From Rhodobacterales bacterium (GTDB lineage: Bacteria > Pseudomonadota > Alphaproteobacteria > Rhodobacterales > Rhodobacteraceae), in contig PDOZ01000018.1 in assembly GCA_002747325.1 (NCBI GenBank), positions 1-35,065 on the forward strand: 35,065 nt of DNA, given 5' to 3'. The position numbers and the translations under genes are program-made. Below are positions 8,765-16,300 of the stretch, one piece after another; position 1 is the first letter of the stretch; the number at the start of each line of letters is the position of its first letter. The notes under the pieces are model-generated. The model was not told the origin of the DNA. It ran no database searches and saw nothing but the letters and a program-made list of their open reading frames with translations.

Positions 8765-8872
8765 ACTTCACAGGCGTGGCCGGGCCTTTGCGGGGAGACA
8801 TCCCGTGGGGTCCGCCGGTTGGGCATCTGCCCTTGAGGCCGCGCTGAGGCGCAAACCGGAAAGGAATTGGAT
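8765..8872 (+). promoter_or_regulatory. Structured rpsB leader, likely S2 autoregulatory site
   Basis: CCGGTT (8815-8820) can pair with AACCGG (8854-8859). The enclosed bases form a hairpin GGGCA-TC-TGCCC (8821-8832) and a second arm GCC...GGC, making a three-way junction just before the ribosome site AAGGAA (8861-8866). A separate small hairpin (CGGGGA/TCCCG, about 8791-8805) lies upstream. S2 represses its own operon in other bacteria; its action here is inferred. Confidence 0.5.
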
Positions 8873-9664
8873 ATGGCGCTCCCAGAATTTTCTATGCGTC
8901 AGCTCTTGGAAGCTGGCGTTCACTTTGGTCACCAGACGCAACGCTGGAACCCGCGTATGGGCGAGTTCATTTATGGCGAGCGTAATGGCATCCACATCAT
9001 GGACCTGACGCAGACCGTGCCGATGCTCGACGCGGCGCTGAACGCGGTGCGCGAGACCGTGGCCAAGGGCGGCCGTGTGCTGTTCGTCGGCACCAAGCGG
9101 CAGGCTTCCGAAGCCATCGCCGATGCGGCGGAACGCTCGGCGCAGTATTACATGAACCACCGCTGGCTCGGCGGCACGCTGACCAACTGGCAGACCGTGT
9201 CGCAGTCGATCCAGCGCCTCAAGGCTTATGAAGAGCAGCTCGCTGCCGGCGCGGAAGGTCTGACCAAGAAAGAGCGCCTCGGCATGGAGCGCGATTACGC
9301 CAAGCTGAACGCCTCCCTCGGCGGGATTGCGGAAATGGGCGGCGTGCCGGATCTGCTGTTCGTCATCGACGTGAACAAGGAGGATCTCGCGGTCAAGGAA
9401 GCCAACAAGCTGGGCATTCCGGTGGTTGCGGTGGTCGATACCAACTGTTCGCCGGACGGGGTGGATTACATCATTCCGGGCAACGACGACGCGTCCCGCG
9501 CCATCGCGCTGTACTGCGATCTGGCTGCCCGCGCCGCTCTCGACGGCATGTCCGCACAGCTCGGCGCCGCTGGCGTTGATCTCGGCGCGTTCGAGGAAGC
9601 TCCGGTGGAAGAGGCTGTTGAAGCCGCCGCAGAAGCGGCTCCGGCAGAAGCTGCCGAAGGTTAA
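8873..9664 (+). CDS. rpsB: 30S ribosomal protein S2
   Basis: 263 residues starting [20 protein letters not shown] at ATG 8873, with AAGGAA seven bases upstream; an in-frame TTG at 8867 lies too close to that site. Typical S2 blocks are [74 protein letters not shown] and [31 protein letters not shown]. The C terminus ends in an acidic alanine-rich tail ([20 protein letters not shown]), common in alphaproteobacteria. Upstream of tsf in the usual order. Confidence 0.98.
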   Translation: MALPEFSMRQLLEAGVHFGHQTQRWNPRMGEFIYGERNGIHIMDLTQTVPMLDAALNAVRETVAKGGRVLFVGTKRQASEAIADAAERSAQYYMNHRWLGGTLTNWQTVSQSIQRLKAYEEQLAAGAEGLTKKERLGMERDYAKLNASLGGIAEMGGVPDLLFVIDVNKEDLAVKEANKLGIPVVAVVDTNCSPDGVDYIIPGNDDASRAIALYCDLAARAALDGMSAQLGAAGVDLGAFEEAPVEEAVEAAAEAAPAEAAEG

Positions 9665-9671
9665 TATTTCG

Positions 9672-9701
9672 TTTCCGGGGCAGGGCGACCGGCCCCGGAA
9701 A
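9672..9701 (+). promoter_or_regulatory. Intercistronic hairpin between rpsB and tsf
   Basis: Perfect 10-bp stem TTTCCGGGGC/GCCCCGGAAA around a 10-base loop, with no T run after it. It could stabilise the rpsB message or act as a weak attenuator setting the S2 to EF-Ts ratio. Confidence 0.6.
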
Positions 9702-9727
9702 GCGACCCCATTCAAAGGAGTAGAGCG

Positions 9728-10606
9728 ATGGCGATTACAGCCAAACTCGTGAAGGAACTGCGTGAATCGACCGGCGTCGGCATGATGGACGCCAAGAAAG
9801 CCCTGGTGGAAACCGACGGCGACATGGAAGCCGCGGTGGACTGGCTGCGCACCAAAGGTCTGGCGAAAGCCGCTAAGAAGGCCGGCCGCACCGCCGCCGA
9901 GGGCCTCGTGGCCGTTGCTGTGGATGGCAACAAGGGCATCGCGGTTGAAGTGAACTCGGAAACCGATTTCGTCGGCAAGAACGCCGAATTCCAGGAGATG
10001 GTCGGCTCGATCGCCAAGGCCGCTCTGGGCGTGAACGATCTGGAAGCGCTGGCCGCTGCCGATCTCGGTGGCAAGACCGTTTCCGACGTGATCACCGACA
10101 AGATCGCCACCATCGGCGAAAACATGTCGCTGCGCCGCATGGCTTCGGTCGAGGGCGAAACCGTGGTGACCTATGTCCACAACCCGGCGACCGACGGCAT
10201 GGGCAAGATCGGCGTTCTCGTGGCCATGAATGGCGGCAATGAAGCGTTCGGCAAGCAGGTTGCGATGCACGTCGCCGCCGCCAACCCGCAAGCGCTCTCG
10301 GCGGATGTGCTGGACCCGGCGGTGCTGGAGAAAGAACGCGCCGTGCAGATCGACATCGCGCGCGAAAGCGGCAAGCCGGAGCAGGTGATCGAAAAGATGA
10401 TCGAAGGCCGGATGCGCAAGTTCCTGTCGGAAGTGACGCTGCTGGGTCAGGATTTCGTGGTGAACCCGGACCTGACCGTGGAAGCCGCCGCCAAGGAAGC
10501 GGGCGCTACCATCGTCGGGTATGTCCGCATGGAAGTCGGCGAAGGCATCGAGAAAAAAGAAGAAGACTTCGCCGCCGAAGTCGCCAAGACCGCTGCTGGC
10601 GGCTAA
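9728..10606 (+). CDS. tsf: Translation elongation factor Ts
   Basis: 292 residues; exchanges GDP for GTP on EF-Tu in the cytoplasm. It starts [20 protein letters not shown] with the TS-N UBA-like domain ([21 protein letters not shown], about residues 22-42). Core-domain blocks include [13 protein letters not shown], the [10 protein letters not shown] segment, [23 protein letters not shown] and the C-terminal [23 protein letters not shown]. An AAGGAG site precedes the start. It shares the transcript with rpsB and is followed by a strong terminator. Confidence 0.98.
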   Translation: MAITAKLVKELRESTGVGMMDAKKALVETDGDMEAAVDWLRTKGLAKAAKKAGRTAAEGLVAVAVDGNKGIAVEVNSETDFVGKNAEFQEMVGSIAKAALGVNDLEALAAADLGGKTVSDVITDKIATIGENMSLRRMASVEGETVVTYVHNPATDGMGKIGVLVAMNGGNEAFGKQVAMHVAAANPQALSADVLDPAVLEKERAVQIDIARESGKPEQVIEKMIEGRMRKFLSEVTLLGQDFVVNPDLTVEAAAKEAGATIVGYVRMEVGEGIEKKEEDFAAEVAKTAAGG

Positions 10607-10623
10607 GATTTCTTGCAAAAACG

Positions 10624-10653
10624 AAAAAGGCGTCCATTTGGGGCGCCTTTTTT
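10624..10653 (+). terminator. Terminator of rpsB-tsf
   Basis: AAAAAGGCG (10624-10632) pairs with CGCCTTTTT after a short GC-extended loop, and a T run follows. It is 18 bases after the tsf stop. Confidence 0.9.
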
Positions 10654-10697
10654 ATAGGCATTGCGCAAGAGCCGCTTTTGCCTGCAAACTCTGTGTT

Positions 10698-10722
10698 GTG
10701 AGTATTTGGGCTAAGAAGAAGA
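10698..10722 (+). repeat. 22-base recurring motif, copy 1
   Basis: GTGAGTATTT, three variable bases, then CTAAGAAGAAG. Same motif at 12664-12687, 22034-22058, 25573-25595 and 25834-25857, in part at 25931-25946, and split at 27196-27316. It lies after the tsf terminator and marks the left edge of the lower-GC patch. Confidence 0.8.
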
Positions 10723-10783
10723 CGATCAGTTTGGTATAAATATTACATAATATCTATTATGCGAATAAGGGGTGCGGGAAAAC

Positions 10784-11185
10784 ATGAAGCGAATTATGAT
10801 CGTTGGACAGCCCGGCGGCGGCAAATCAACGCTCGCGCGCGCGATCAGAAAACGCACTGGCCTTCCCGTGTATCATATTGATCAGATCCACTGGAAACCG
10901 GGCTGGATTGAGCGTGACAAAGATGAGAAGACGACGCTTTGTCATGAGATACACGCCCGGGAACGCTGGATATTTGAAGGTGGGCATTCCGTAACCTGGC
11001 CCGAACGTCTTGAGCGTTGCGACACGCTTGTCTGGATTGATACCCCTCTTTGGAAGCGCACATGTCGCTTTTTTTGGCGCACAATCAAAGGTTACGGACA
11101 GAGCCGCCGCGATCTTGGGGGCCATTCCGACTGGGGGCGGAATCGTATCATAAGGCATTCCCGAACTTCGCTGCAGGGCGCATGA
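10784..11185 (+). CDS. P-loop kinase-like protein, short at the C terminus
   Basis: 133 residues from ATG 10784 (MKRIMIVGQPGGGKSTLARA). It has a clear Walker A motif (GQPGGGKST) and the pattern Y-H-I-D-Q-I-H-W-K-P-G-W, followed by WIFEGGHSVTW and LVWIDTPLWKRTCRFFWRTI. This matches the small adenylate-kinase-like ATPases often labelled DNA topology modulation (FlaR) proteins; the true substrate is unknown. Homologues carry about 40 more residues after the Y-G-Q-x-R-x-D-L segment. Here the sequence departs into GHSDWGRNRIIRHSRTS and stops, so the gene looks truncated by the junction near 11120. Codon use is more AT-rich than its neighbours and the region before it is AT-rich, suggesting acquisition. 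Confidence 0.6.
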   Translation: MKRIMIVGQPGGGKSTLARAIRKRTGLPVYHIDQIHWKPGWIERDKDEKTTLCHEIHARERWIFEGGHSVTWPERLERCDTLVWIDTPLWKRTCRFFWRTIKGYGQSRRDLGGHSDWGRNRIIRHSRTSLQGA

Positions 11186-11267
11186 ACTGGTAAGGCGCGG
11201 ACTTTGCTGTCGTTAGGCTGGCATCATAAAGGGTCTGCTTCTGCTTTTCTGATCGCGTCATTGAATA

Positions 11268-12089
11268 CTAGGGCACCCCCCCTGCGGCTCTGTCGAAGAC
11301 TACGAAACTCCCATTCGCAGGGCTCCAGTTTGGAGCGCGTATCAACAGGGTCAGGTCACCGCTAGTTCGATCTGTCCAGTAGTCGCCCACGCGGACTGAT
11401 AGAAACACATGATACCCGGTGTCGGTAAGATGCGAGGAGTTGATATGTCCGTACCTTGGTGGATTTGGGAATACGCCGATACCCTTGTCTGTAAGGCTCT
11501 TGAGCAAATTGTCAGCCTCGCTCCAAAGAATCGACGAAGTGAAACGCTCCAGCAACAGGTCAGATGCAGCCTTGAAATCCCCAATGCCAAGTTTGCGGTA
11601 GTCTACCGAACTCGCATCGCTACCGCCAAATTCATAAGAAGGACTTTGAAATTCAATCGTATTCACATATTCTGGTTCACCGTGCAAAGAGATACTGCCT
11701 CGAAATCCTTTGAGCTTCCCCAGATATTGTGTCCGCGATGTCCGGAAGATCCCATTATTTTCACGGTAGAAACTATACCTGCAAAGTTTTTTGCTGTACT
11801 TCGTGTCTACGCGCTGGCGAGCGGATTGAACTGACCATCCCTTGCTTCTTGGAACGAACACCTCTGTTTGTTCCCGCTCGATTTGCTGGGAATAGCGTTT
11901 CAGAAACTCGCCAACCCCCTCCGGCTTCGACACCAAAATACGGTCCAACCGCTCAAGGGCATAGTCAATGTGCCCGGGGTCGTTCGAAATTCGTTCCACA
12001 TCGCTAACGAGGTCGAATCTATCTGGGTGTTTGTCCAGAAATTCACGCTTGCTGCTCTTGGAAAACAACTTGGTTAGTAAGTTCGTCAT
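11268..12089 (-). CDS. Protein of unknown function, 273 residues
   Basis: I do not recognise a family. The protein starts MTNLLTKLFSKSSKREFLDK, has no signal peptide or membrane segment, and is mixed charged with a predicted alpha-rich first third (DLVSDVERISND, DYALERLDRILVSKPEGVGEFLKRY) and a beta/aromatic second half (YEFGGSDASSVDYRKLG, YHVFLSVRVGDYWTDRTSG). Base composition and codon use are less GC-rich than the surrounding core genes. It stands alone, is convergent with the truncated P-loop gene, and has a recombinase remnant upstream, all consistent with horizontal gain. Confidence 0.6.
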   Translation of the reverse strand: MTNLLTKLFSKSSKREFLDKHPDRFDLVSDVERISNDPGHIDYALERLDRILVSKPEGVGEFLKRYSQQIEREQTEVFVPRSKGWSVQSARQRVDTKYSKKLCRYSFYRENNGIFRTSRTQYLGKLKGFRGSISLHGEPEYVNTIEFQSPSYEFGGSDASSVDYRKLGIGDFKAASDLLLERFTSSILWSEADNLLKSLTDKGIGVFPNPPRYGHINSSHLTDTGYHVFLSVRVGDYWTDRTSGDLTLLIRAPNWSPANGSFVVFDRAAGGVP

Positions 12090-12314
12090 TTGTTTCCGCC
12101 AAACTACGCTAATACATCTGCCTGTAACGTTTCAAGGGATGATAGATTATTCATGGCAAAATTGGCTCTTAATTTCGGCAACGGATTACATGTCAATACG
12201 GTTTCACATAGTTGACGGCATACCCGTCATTGGTACATGCCGCAGTATTGGTCAATAAGGGCCCTCCTCCCCCCTTCTCTCTGCGACAAACATGAATGTC
12301 CGGTGTTCCCTTTA

Positions 12315-12500
12315 TCACGATGATTGCCGATGTGTTTTCATGATGTCGGTGACGATATTCTTGGAAATGCCGAGATCGTGGGCGACCCATCGATAGGAGC
12401 AACCTTCGCCGATAGCCTGAATGACTTTTGGGGCGAGCTTGTCGAATTTTGGGCGCTGGCCATGTTGTCGACCGAGCTTCTTACCTCTCGCCCGCCATTT
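12315..12500 (-). pseudogene. Serine recombinase (resolvase/invertase) C-terminal remnant
   Basis: The readable part is ARGKKLGRQHGQRP followed by APKVIQAIGEGCSYRWVAHD and LGISKNIVTDIMKTHR. This is the linker and helix-turn-helix (HTH_7 type) of Tn3/Hin-type serine recombinases. The catalytic N-terminal domain (about 130 residues with the serine) is absent: the homology begins abruptly inside the end of the 56-residue gene at 12481-12651. A remnant of a mobile element, marking the right edge of the lower-GC patch. Confidence 0.7.
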
Positions 12501-12651
12501 TCTCAATCACGCAAATAGGATAGCCGCCGGGGTTCTGTCCGCCGCCAAGGTCAAGACACAAATCTGCGTAGCGCTGGCCCTGCCACCACATACCGGCAAA
12601 AAACGCCGCGATCGTGATCACAACCCATCCAACAACCCGACTTTTCAGCAT
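12481..12651 (-). CDS. Small single-pass membrane protein, 56 residues
   Basis: Reading left from ATG 12651: MLKSRVVGWVVITIAAFFAG, then MWWQGQRYADLCLDLGGGQN, then PGGYPICVIEKMAGER and stop. One N-terminal membrane helix is followed by a short Cys-containing tail with a C-x14-C pattern (LCLDLGGGQNPGGYPICV). It resembles small conserved proteins of Rhodobacterales with an N-terminal anchor and a Cys-Gly-rich periplasmic tail; function unknown. GGGAATC lies just upstream of the start. Its last few codons overlap the recombinase remnant, so the natural C terminus may have been changed by that junction. Confidence 0.55.
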   Translation of the reverse strand: MLKSRVVGWVVITIAAFFAGMWWQGQRYADLCLDLGGGQNPGGYPICVIEKMAGER

Positions 12652-12663
12652 CTCGATTCCCTC

Positions 12664-12687
12664 TCTTCTTCTTAGTAAAAATACTCA
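12664..12687 (-). repeat. 22-base recurring motif, copy 2
   Basis: On the minus strand: GAGTATTTTTACTAAGAAGAAG. It lies between the end of phoB and the start of the 56-residue gene. Confidence 0.8.
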
Positions 12688-12717
12688 AAAACAGGGTGTT
12701 AGCCAAGGGAGTTCACG

Positions 12718-13407
12718 TTACCCTAACGCGTAGCCCGTGCCGCGAACCGTGCGCAGCGGGTCGGTTTCGCCGCTGTGGCGCAGCGCTTTGCGCAACCGGC
12801 CGACATGCACATCTACCGTGCGGGTATCGACGAACACATCCCGCCCCCAGACCCGATCCAGCAATTGTTCGCGGGTCCAGACGCGCCCCGGTTTTTCCAT
12901 CAGCGTGGCCAGCAGGCGAAATTCCGTTGGGCCGAGCTTGATTTCCGCGCCGTTGCGGGTCACGCGGTGGGTTTCGCTGTCGAGCAGAATGTCCTCAAAA
13001 CTGAGCCGTCCGCCGATGCTGGTCGGGCGGGTGCGGCGCAGCTGGGTTCGGATGCGCGCCATCAGTTCCGAGACCGAATACGGCTTAACCATATAATCAT
13101 CCGCCCCGGTTTCCAGCCCGCGCACCCGGTCCATTTCCTCTGAGCGTGCAGACAGCATTATAATAGGAATTTCAGCGGTTTGCGGGCGTATCTTCAAGCG
13201 TCGCAACACCTCGATCCCCGACACACCCGGCAGCATCCAGTCCAGCAAGATCAGGTCCGGCCCCACCTCGGACGCCAGCAGCAACGCGTCGTCGCCAGTC
13301 TCTGCCATGGTGACATCATAGCCCTCGCTGGCGAGGTTGTAGCGCAGGATTTCCCGCTGCGCCAGCTCGTCCTCGACCAGCAACACGCAGGGCTTTTCCG
13401 GGTTCAT
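12718..13407 (-). CDS. phoB: Phosphate regulon response regulator PhoB
   Basis: 229 residues, OmpR-type. The receiver domain begins CVLLVEDELAQREILRYNL with acidic pocket E12/D13 and phosphoacceptor Asp near residue 56 in LILLDWMLPGVSG. The conserved Lys is in DDYMVKPYSVSEL. The winged-helix output domain covers roughly residues 130-229 (GPTEFRLLATLMEKPGRVWTR, TVDVHVGRLRKALR). It binds Pho boxes such as the one before pstS. Its ATG overlaps the phoU stop by four bases and it is last in the pst-pho unit. Confidence 0.96.
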   Translation of the reverse strand: MNPEKPCVLLVEDELAQREILRYNLASEGYDVTMAETGDDALLLASEVGPDLILLDWMLPGVSGIEVLRRLKIRPQTAEIPIIMLSARSEEMDRVRGLETGADDYMVKPYSVSELMARIRTQLRRTRPTSIGGRLSFEDILLDSETHRVTRNGAEIKLGPTEFRLLATLMEKPGRVWTREQLLDRVWGRDVFVDTRTVDVHVGRLRKALRHSGETDPLRTVRGTGYALG

Positions 13408-14135
13408 GCCCCGTCCGGCGCCGCGTCCTCAGGCACCTGATACGGCTCTGCATTGCCCTTGGGCCGCGCTTCGTCCGGCATATCGCCGGTCACAAGGTAA
13501 ATCGCCTGATCGGCAATCGCGGTCACATGGTCGCCCATGCGCTCGATATTCTTGGCGATGAAATGCAGATGCATACAGGCGGAAATCGAGCGCGGGTCCT
13601 CCATCATGAAAGTCAGGAACTCGCGAAACAGCGCGTTATACATCTGATCGACCTCAAGGTCGCGGTGCCGCACATCCTGCGCCAGCGCCTCGTCGCGGCG
13701 GATATAGGCATCAAGCGCGTCCGCCAGCATATGCTGCACCTCCTTGGCCATGCGCTTGACCGCGCCGCCAGAGCCCTCGATCTGCGGCATCTGCGCCAGC
13801 GCGCCGGTCCGTTTGCCCATATTCTTGGCATAATCGCCGATCCGCTCCAGGTTCGACGAAATATGCATCACGCTCAAAACGGTGCGCAAATCCGACGCCG
13901 CTGGCTGACGAATGGCCAGAATCCGGGCGCATTCAAGGTTGATCTCCTCGTCCAGCGCGTCAATCGCCCGGTCCTCGCGCCGCACCTGTTCGCCCAGCTC
14001 GATGTCGAGCCGCTTCAGCGCCCGCGAGCCCTTGCGGATGGAATCCTCCACCAGCCCGCCCATTTTCATGACCTTGGCCTGCACGCTTTCGAGGTCACGG
14101 TCGAATGCGGAAGTGATGTGATGTTGTTCGTTCAT
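13404..14135 (-). CDS. phoU: Phosphate transport regulator PhoU
   Basis: 243 residues, two repeated three-helix bundles. Metal-binding-type motifs EEINLECARILAIRQPAA and DLRTVLSVMHISSNLERIGD (first half) are mirrored by FLTFMMEDPRSISACMHLHF and IAKNIERMGDHVTAIADQAI (second half). PhoU links Pst transport activity to PhoR so the regulon is off when phosphate is plentiful. It sits between pstB and phoB, coupled to phoB by ATGA. Confidence 0.96.
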   Translation of the reverse strand: MNEQHHITSAFDRDLESVQAKVMKMGGLVEDSIRKGSRALKRLDIELGEQVRREDRAIDALDEEINLECARILAIRQPAASDLRTVLSVMHISSNLERIGDYAKNMGKRTGALAQMPQIEGSGGAVKRMAKEVQHMLADALDAYIRRDEALAQDVRHRDLEVDQMYNALFREFLTFMMEDPRSISACMHLHFIAKNIERMGDHVTAIADQAIYLVTGDMPDEARPKGNAEPYQVPEDAAPDGA

Positions 14136-14152
14136 GTCTCTGCCCTACCCTG

Positions 14153-14953
14153 TTAGCCGATACGGCCGGTGATGTAGCTTTCGGTCCGGGGATCTTCCGG
14201 GTTGGTGAAAATGTGATCCGTGTCGCCAAATTCGACGAGGTTGCCCATGTGGAAAAAGGCGGTTTTCTGACTGACCCGCGCCGCCTGCTGCATCGAGTGG
14301 GTGACGATGACAACGGAGAAATTCTGATGCAATTCGTCGATCAGTTCCTCGACCTGCGCGGTGGCGATGGGGTCGAGCGCAGAACACGGCTCGTCCATCA
14401 GCAGCACTTCCGGCTCGGTCGCCACGGCGCGCGCGATGCACAGGCGCTGTTGCTGACCGCCCGAAAGCCCGGTGCCCGGCGCGTCGAGCCGGTCCTTCAC
14501 CTCGTCCCAGATCGCCCCGCGCCGCAGACTTTTCTCCACGATTTCATCCAGTTCCGCCTTGTTGCGCGCCAGCCCGTGAATGCGCGGGCCATAGGCGATG
14601 TTGTCGTAAATCGACTTGGGGAACGGGTTGGGTTTCTGAAACACCATGCCAACCTTGGCGCGCAGCTGCACCGGATCGACGCGCGGGTCGTAAATATCCT
14701 CGCCATCCAGCGTGATCTCGCCGCTCACCCGACAAATGTCGATCGTGTCGTTCATGCGGTTGAGACAGCGCAGAAAGGTGGATTTGCCGCAGCCCGACGG
14801 GCCGATAAAGGCGGTGACGGTCTTGTCGAGCAGATCAACGGACACGTCCTTGATCGCATGGGTATCTGCGTAATGCACCTGCACGTCGCGCGCCCTGAAT
14901 TTGATGTCCTGCTGATCCACGATCTGCCGTCCTTCCAGATTATCTTTCATCAT
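14153..14953 (-). CDS. pstB: Phosphate ABC transporter ATP-binding protein PstB
   Basis: 266 residues. Walker [11 protein letters not shown]-loop [23 protein letters not shown] signature [14 protein letters not shown], Walker [15 protein letters not shown] and the switch histidine in [16 protein letters not shown] and the preceding N-R-M-N-D are typical of PstB. The start has two successive ATGs (14953 and 14950) behind GGAGG; either is possible. It follows pstA by nine bases. Confidence 0.97.
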   Translation of the reverse strand: MMKDNLEGRQIVDQQDIKFRARDVQVHYADTHAIKDVSVDLLDKTVTAFIGPSGCGKSTFLRCLNRMNDTIDICRVSGEITLDGEDIYDPRVDPVQLRAKVGMVFQKPNPFPKSIYDNIAYGPRIHGLARNKAELDEIVEKSLRRGAIWDEVKDRLDAPGTGLSGGQQQRLCIARAVATEPEVLLMDEPCSALDPIATAQVEELIDELHQNFSVVIVTHSMQQAARVSQKTAFFHMGNLVEFGDTDHIFTNPEDPRTESYITGRIG

Positions 14954-14962
14954 CCCGCCTCC

Positions 14963-16300
14963 TTACCAGCGGCGCTCGAAGCGGCGGCGCAGCACCACCG
15001 CGAGAATATTCATCGCCATGAGGAACAGGAGCAAAATGATGATCCCGCCCCAGGCGCGTTCATAATAAGCCGGGTCCGCCCGTTTGGCCCATTCGAAAAT
15101 CTGCGCGGGCATGGCGGAGTTGGGCGCGAGGAACCCCTCGGTGATCCCGGTCGGCATGTTGGAGGCAATATAGCCCACCATGCCGATCAACAAAAGCGGC
15201 GCGGTTTCGCCAAGCGCCTGCGCCAGCCCGATGATGGTGCCGGTCAGGATGCCGGGCATGGCCAGCGGTAAGACGTGGTGAAACACGGTCTGCATTTTCG
15301 AGGCCCCTACCCCCAGCGCCGCTTCCCGGATCGAGGGCGGCACGGATTTGAGGCTGGCGCGCGTCGAGATGATGATGGTCGGCAGGGTCATCAGCGTCAG
15401 CACCAGCCCGCCAACCAGCGGCGCCGATTGCGGCAGGTGGGCGAACTGGATGAAGGCCGCCAGCCCGAGAATGCCGAACACGATGGAGGGCACCGCCGCG
15501 AGGTTGGAAATGTTCACTTCGATCAGGTCGGTGAATTTGTTCTGCCGGGCAAATTCCTCAAGGTAGATCGAGGCGGCAACCCCGATGGGCAGCGACAGGC
15601 CCAGCACCACGAACATCATGAACAGCGAACCCAGCATTGCCACGCCGAACCCTGCCGCTTCGGGGCGGCTATCGGAGGCGTCTGCGCCAGTGATAAAGGC
15701 GAGGTTGAAGCTGCGCTCAATGACCCCGGCGGCGACCAGCGCATCAACGAGGTCGAGATGCGCGGGCGACAGGTTTTTATCGCGCGCAAGGCTCTCGCGG
15801 GTCACGCGGCCCTTCAGGTAGCCATCGACGCGGCTGGAGGCGAGGACGCGGAACTGCTGCGTCGTGCCGACGATACTCGGGTCGGCCAGCACGGTGTCAC
15901 GCACCTGCGCGGCAGCAGAACTGGAGATCAGCTTGCGCAGATCCTTGGCCTTGCGGAACGGGTTCTCAATACCCTGCTCCTCAAGAACGGCGGCGAGGGC
16001 GGCGTCGAGCAGCGGGTTGTAGCCGAAGGTAGATACCTTCTTCATTGTTTCTATGTCGCGGGCACCGGACTTATCGACCCTCTTTTCAAGGATATCGACA
16101 TTCAGTGTTACAAAAGTCTGAGTAAAGGCCGGAATACCGTTGAAGATGATCGACCCCAGCAACACGACAAGAAAGACGAGGCCGGTGGCGATGGCCGCGA
16201 GCCCGTAGGCGCGAAAGCGTTTCTCGGCAGCGTTGCGGCGCTTGGTGCCGGCGTCGACGGTGAGGAGCGACGTCCTGGTTTTCGGCGTCGTGTCGGTCAT
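14963..16300 (-). CDS. pstA: Phosphate ABC transporter permease PstA (long form with DUF3333)
   Basis: 445 residues, longer than the roughly 290 of E. coli PstA. The extra part is an N-terminal region of about 190 residues after the first membrane helix (LAAIATGLVFLVVLLGSIIF), the DUF3333 type found in alphaproteobacterial PstA. The transport domain follows, with PIGVAASIYLEEFA and the EAA-like loop REAALGVGASKMQTVFHHVLPLAMPGILTG. It ends RRRFERRW. Its start overlaps the pstC stop (ATGA). Confidence 0.95.
   Translation of the reverse strand: MTDTTPKTRTSLLTVDAGTKRRNAAEKRFRAYGLAAIATGLVFLVVLLGSIIFNGIPAFTQTFVTLNVDILEKRVDKSGARDIETMKKVSTFGYNPLLDAALAAVLEEQGIENPFRKAKDLRKLISSSAAAQVRDTVLADPSIVGTTQQFRVLASSRVDGYLKGRVTRESLARDKNLSPAHLDLVDALVAAGVIERSFNLAFITGADASDSRPEAAGFGVAMLGSLFMMFVVLGLSLPIGVAASIYLEEFARQNKFTDLIEVNISNLAAVPSIVFGILGLAAFIQFAHLPQSAPLVGGLVLTLMTLPTIIISTRASLKSVPPSIREAALGVGASKMQTVFHHVLPLAMPGILTGTIIGLAQALGETAPLLLIGMVGYIASNMPTGITEGFLAPNSAMPAQIFEWAKRADPAYYERAWGGIIILLLFLMAMNILAVVLRRRFERRW

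Noticed and set aside
8768..10618. Long open frame opposite rpsB and tsf
   Set aside because: It spans two certain housekeeping genes and their gap; its composition is that of an antisense shadow.
12193..12402. Minus-strand frame of 69 codons overlapping the recombinase remnant
   Set aside because: It runs across the remnant in a different frame and shows no motif.
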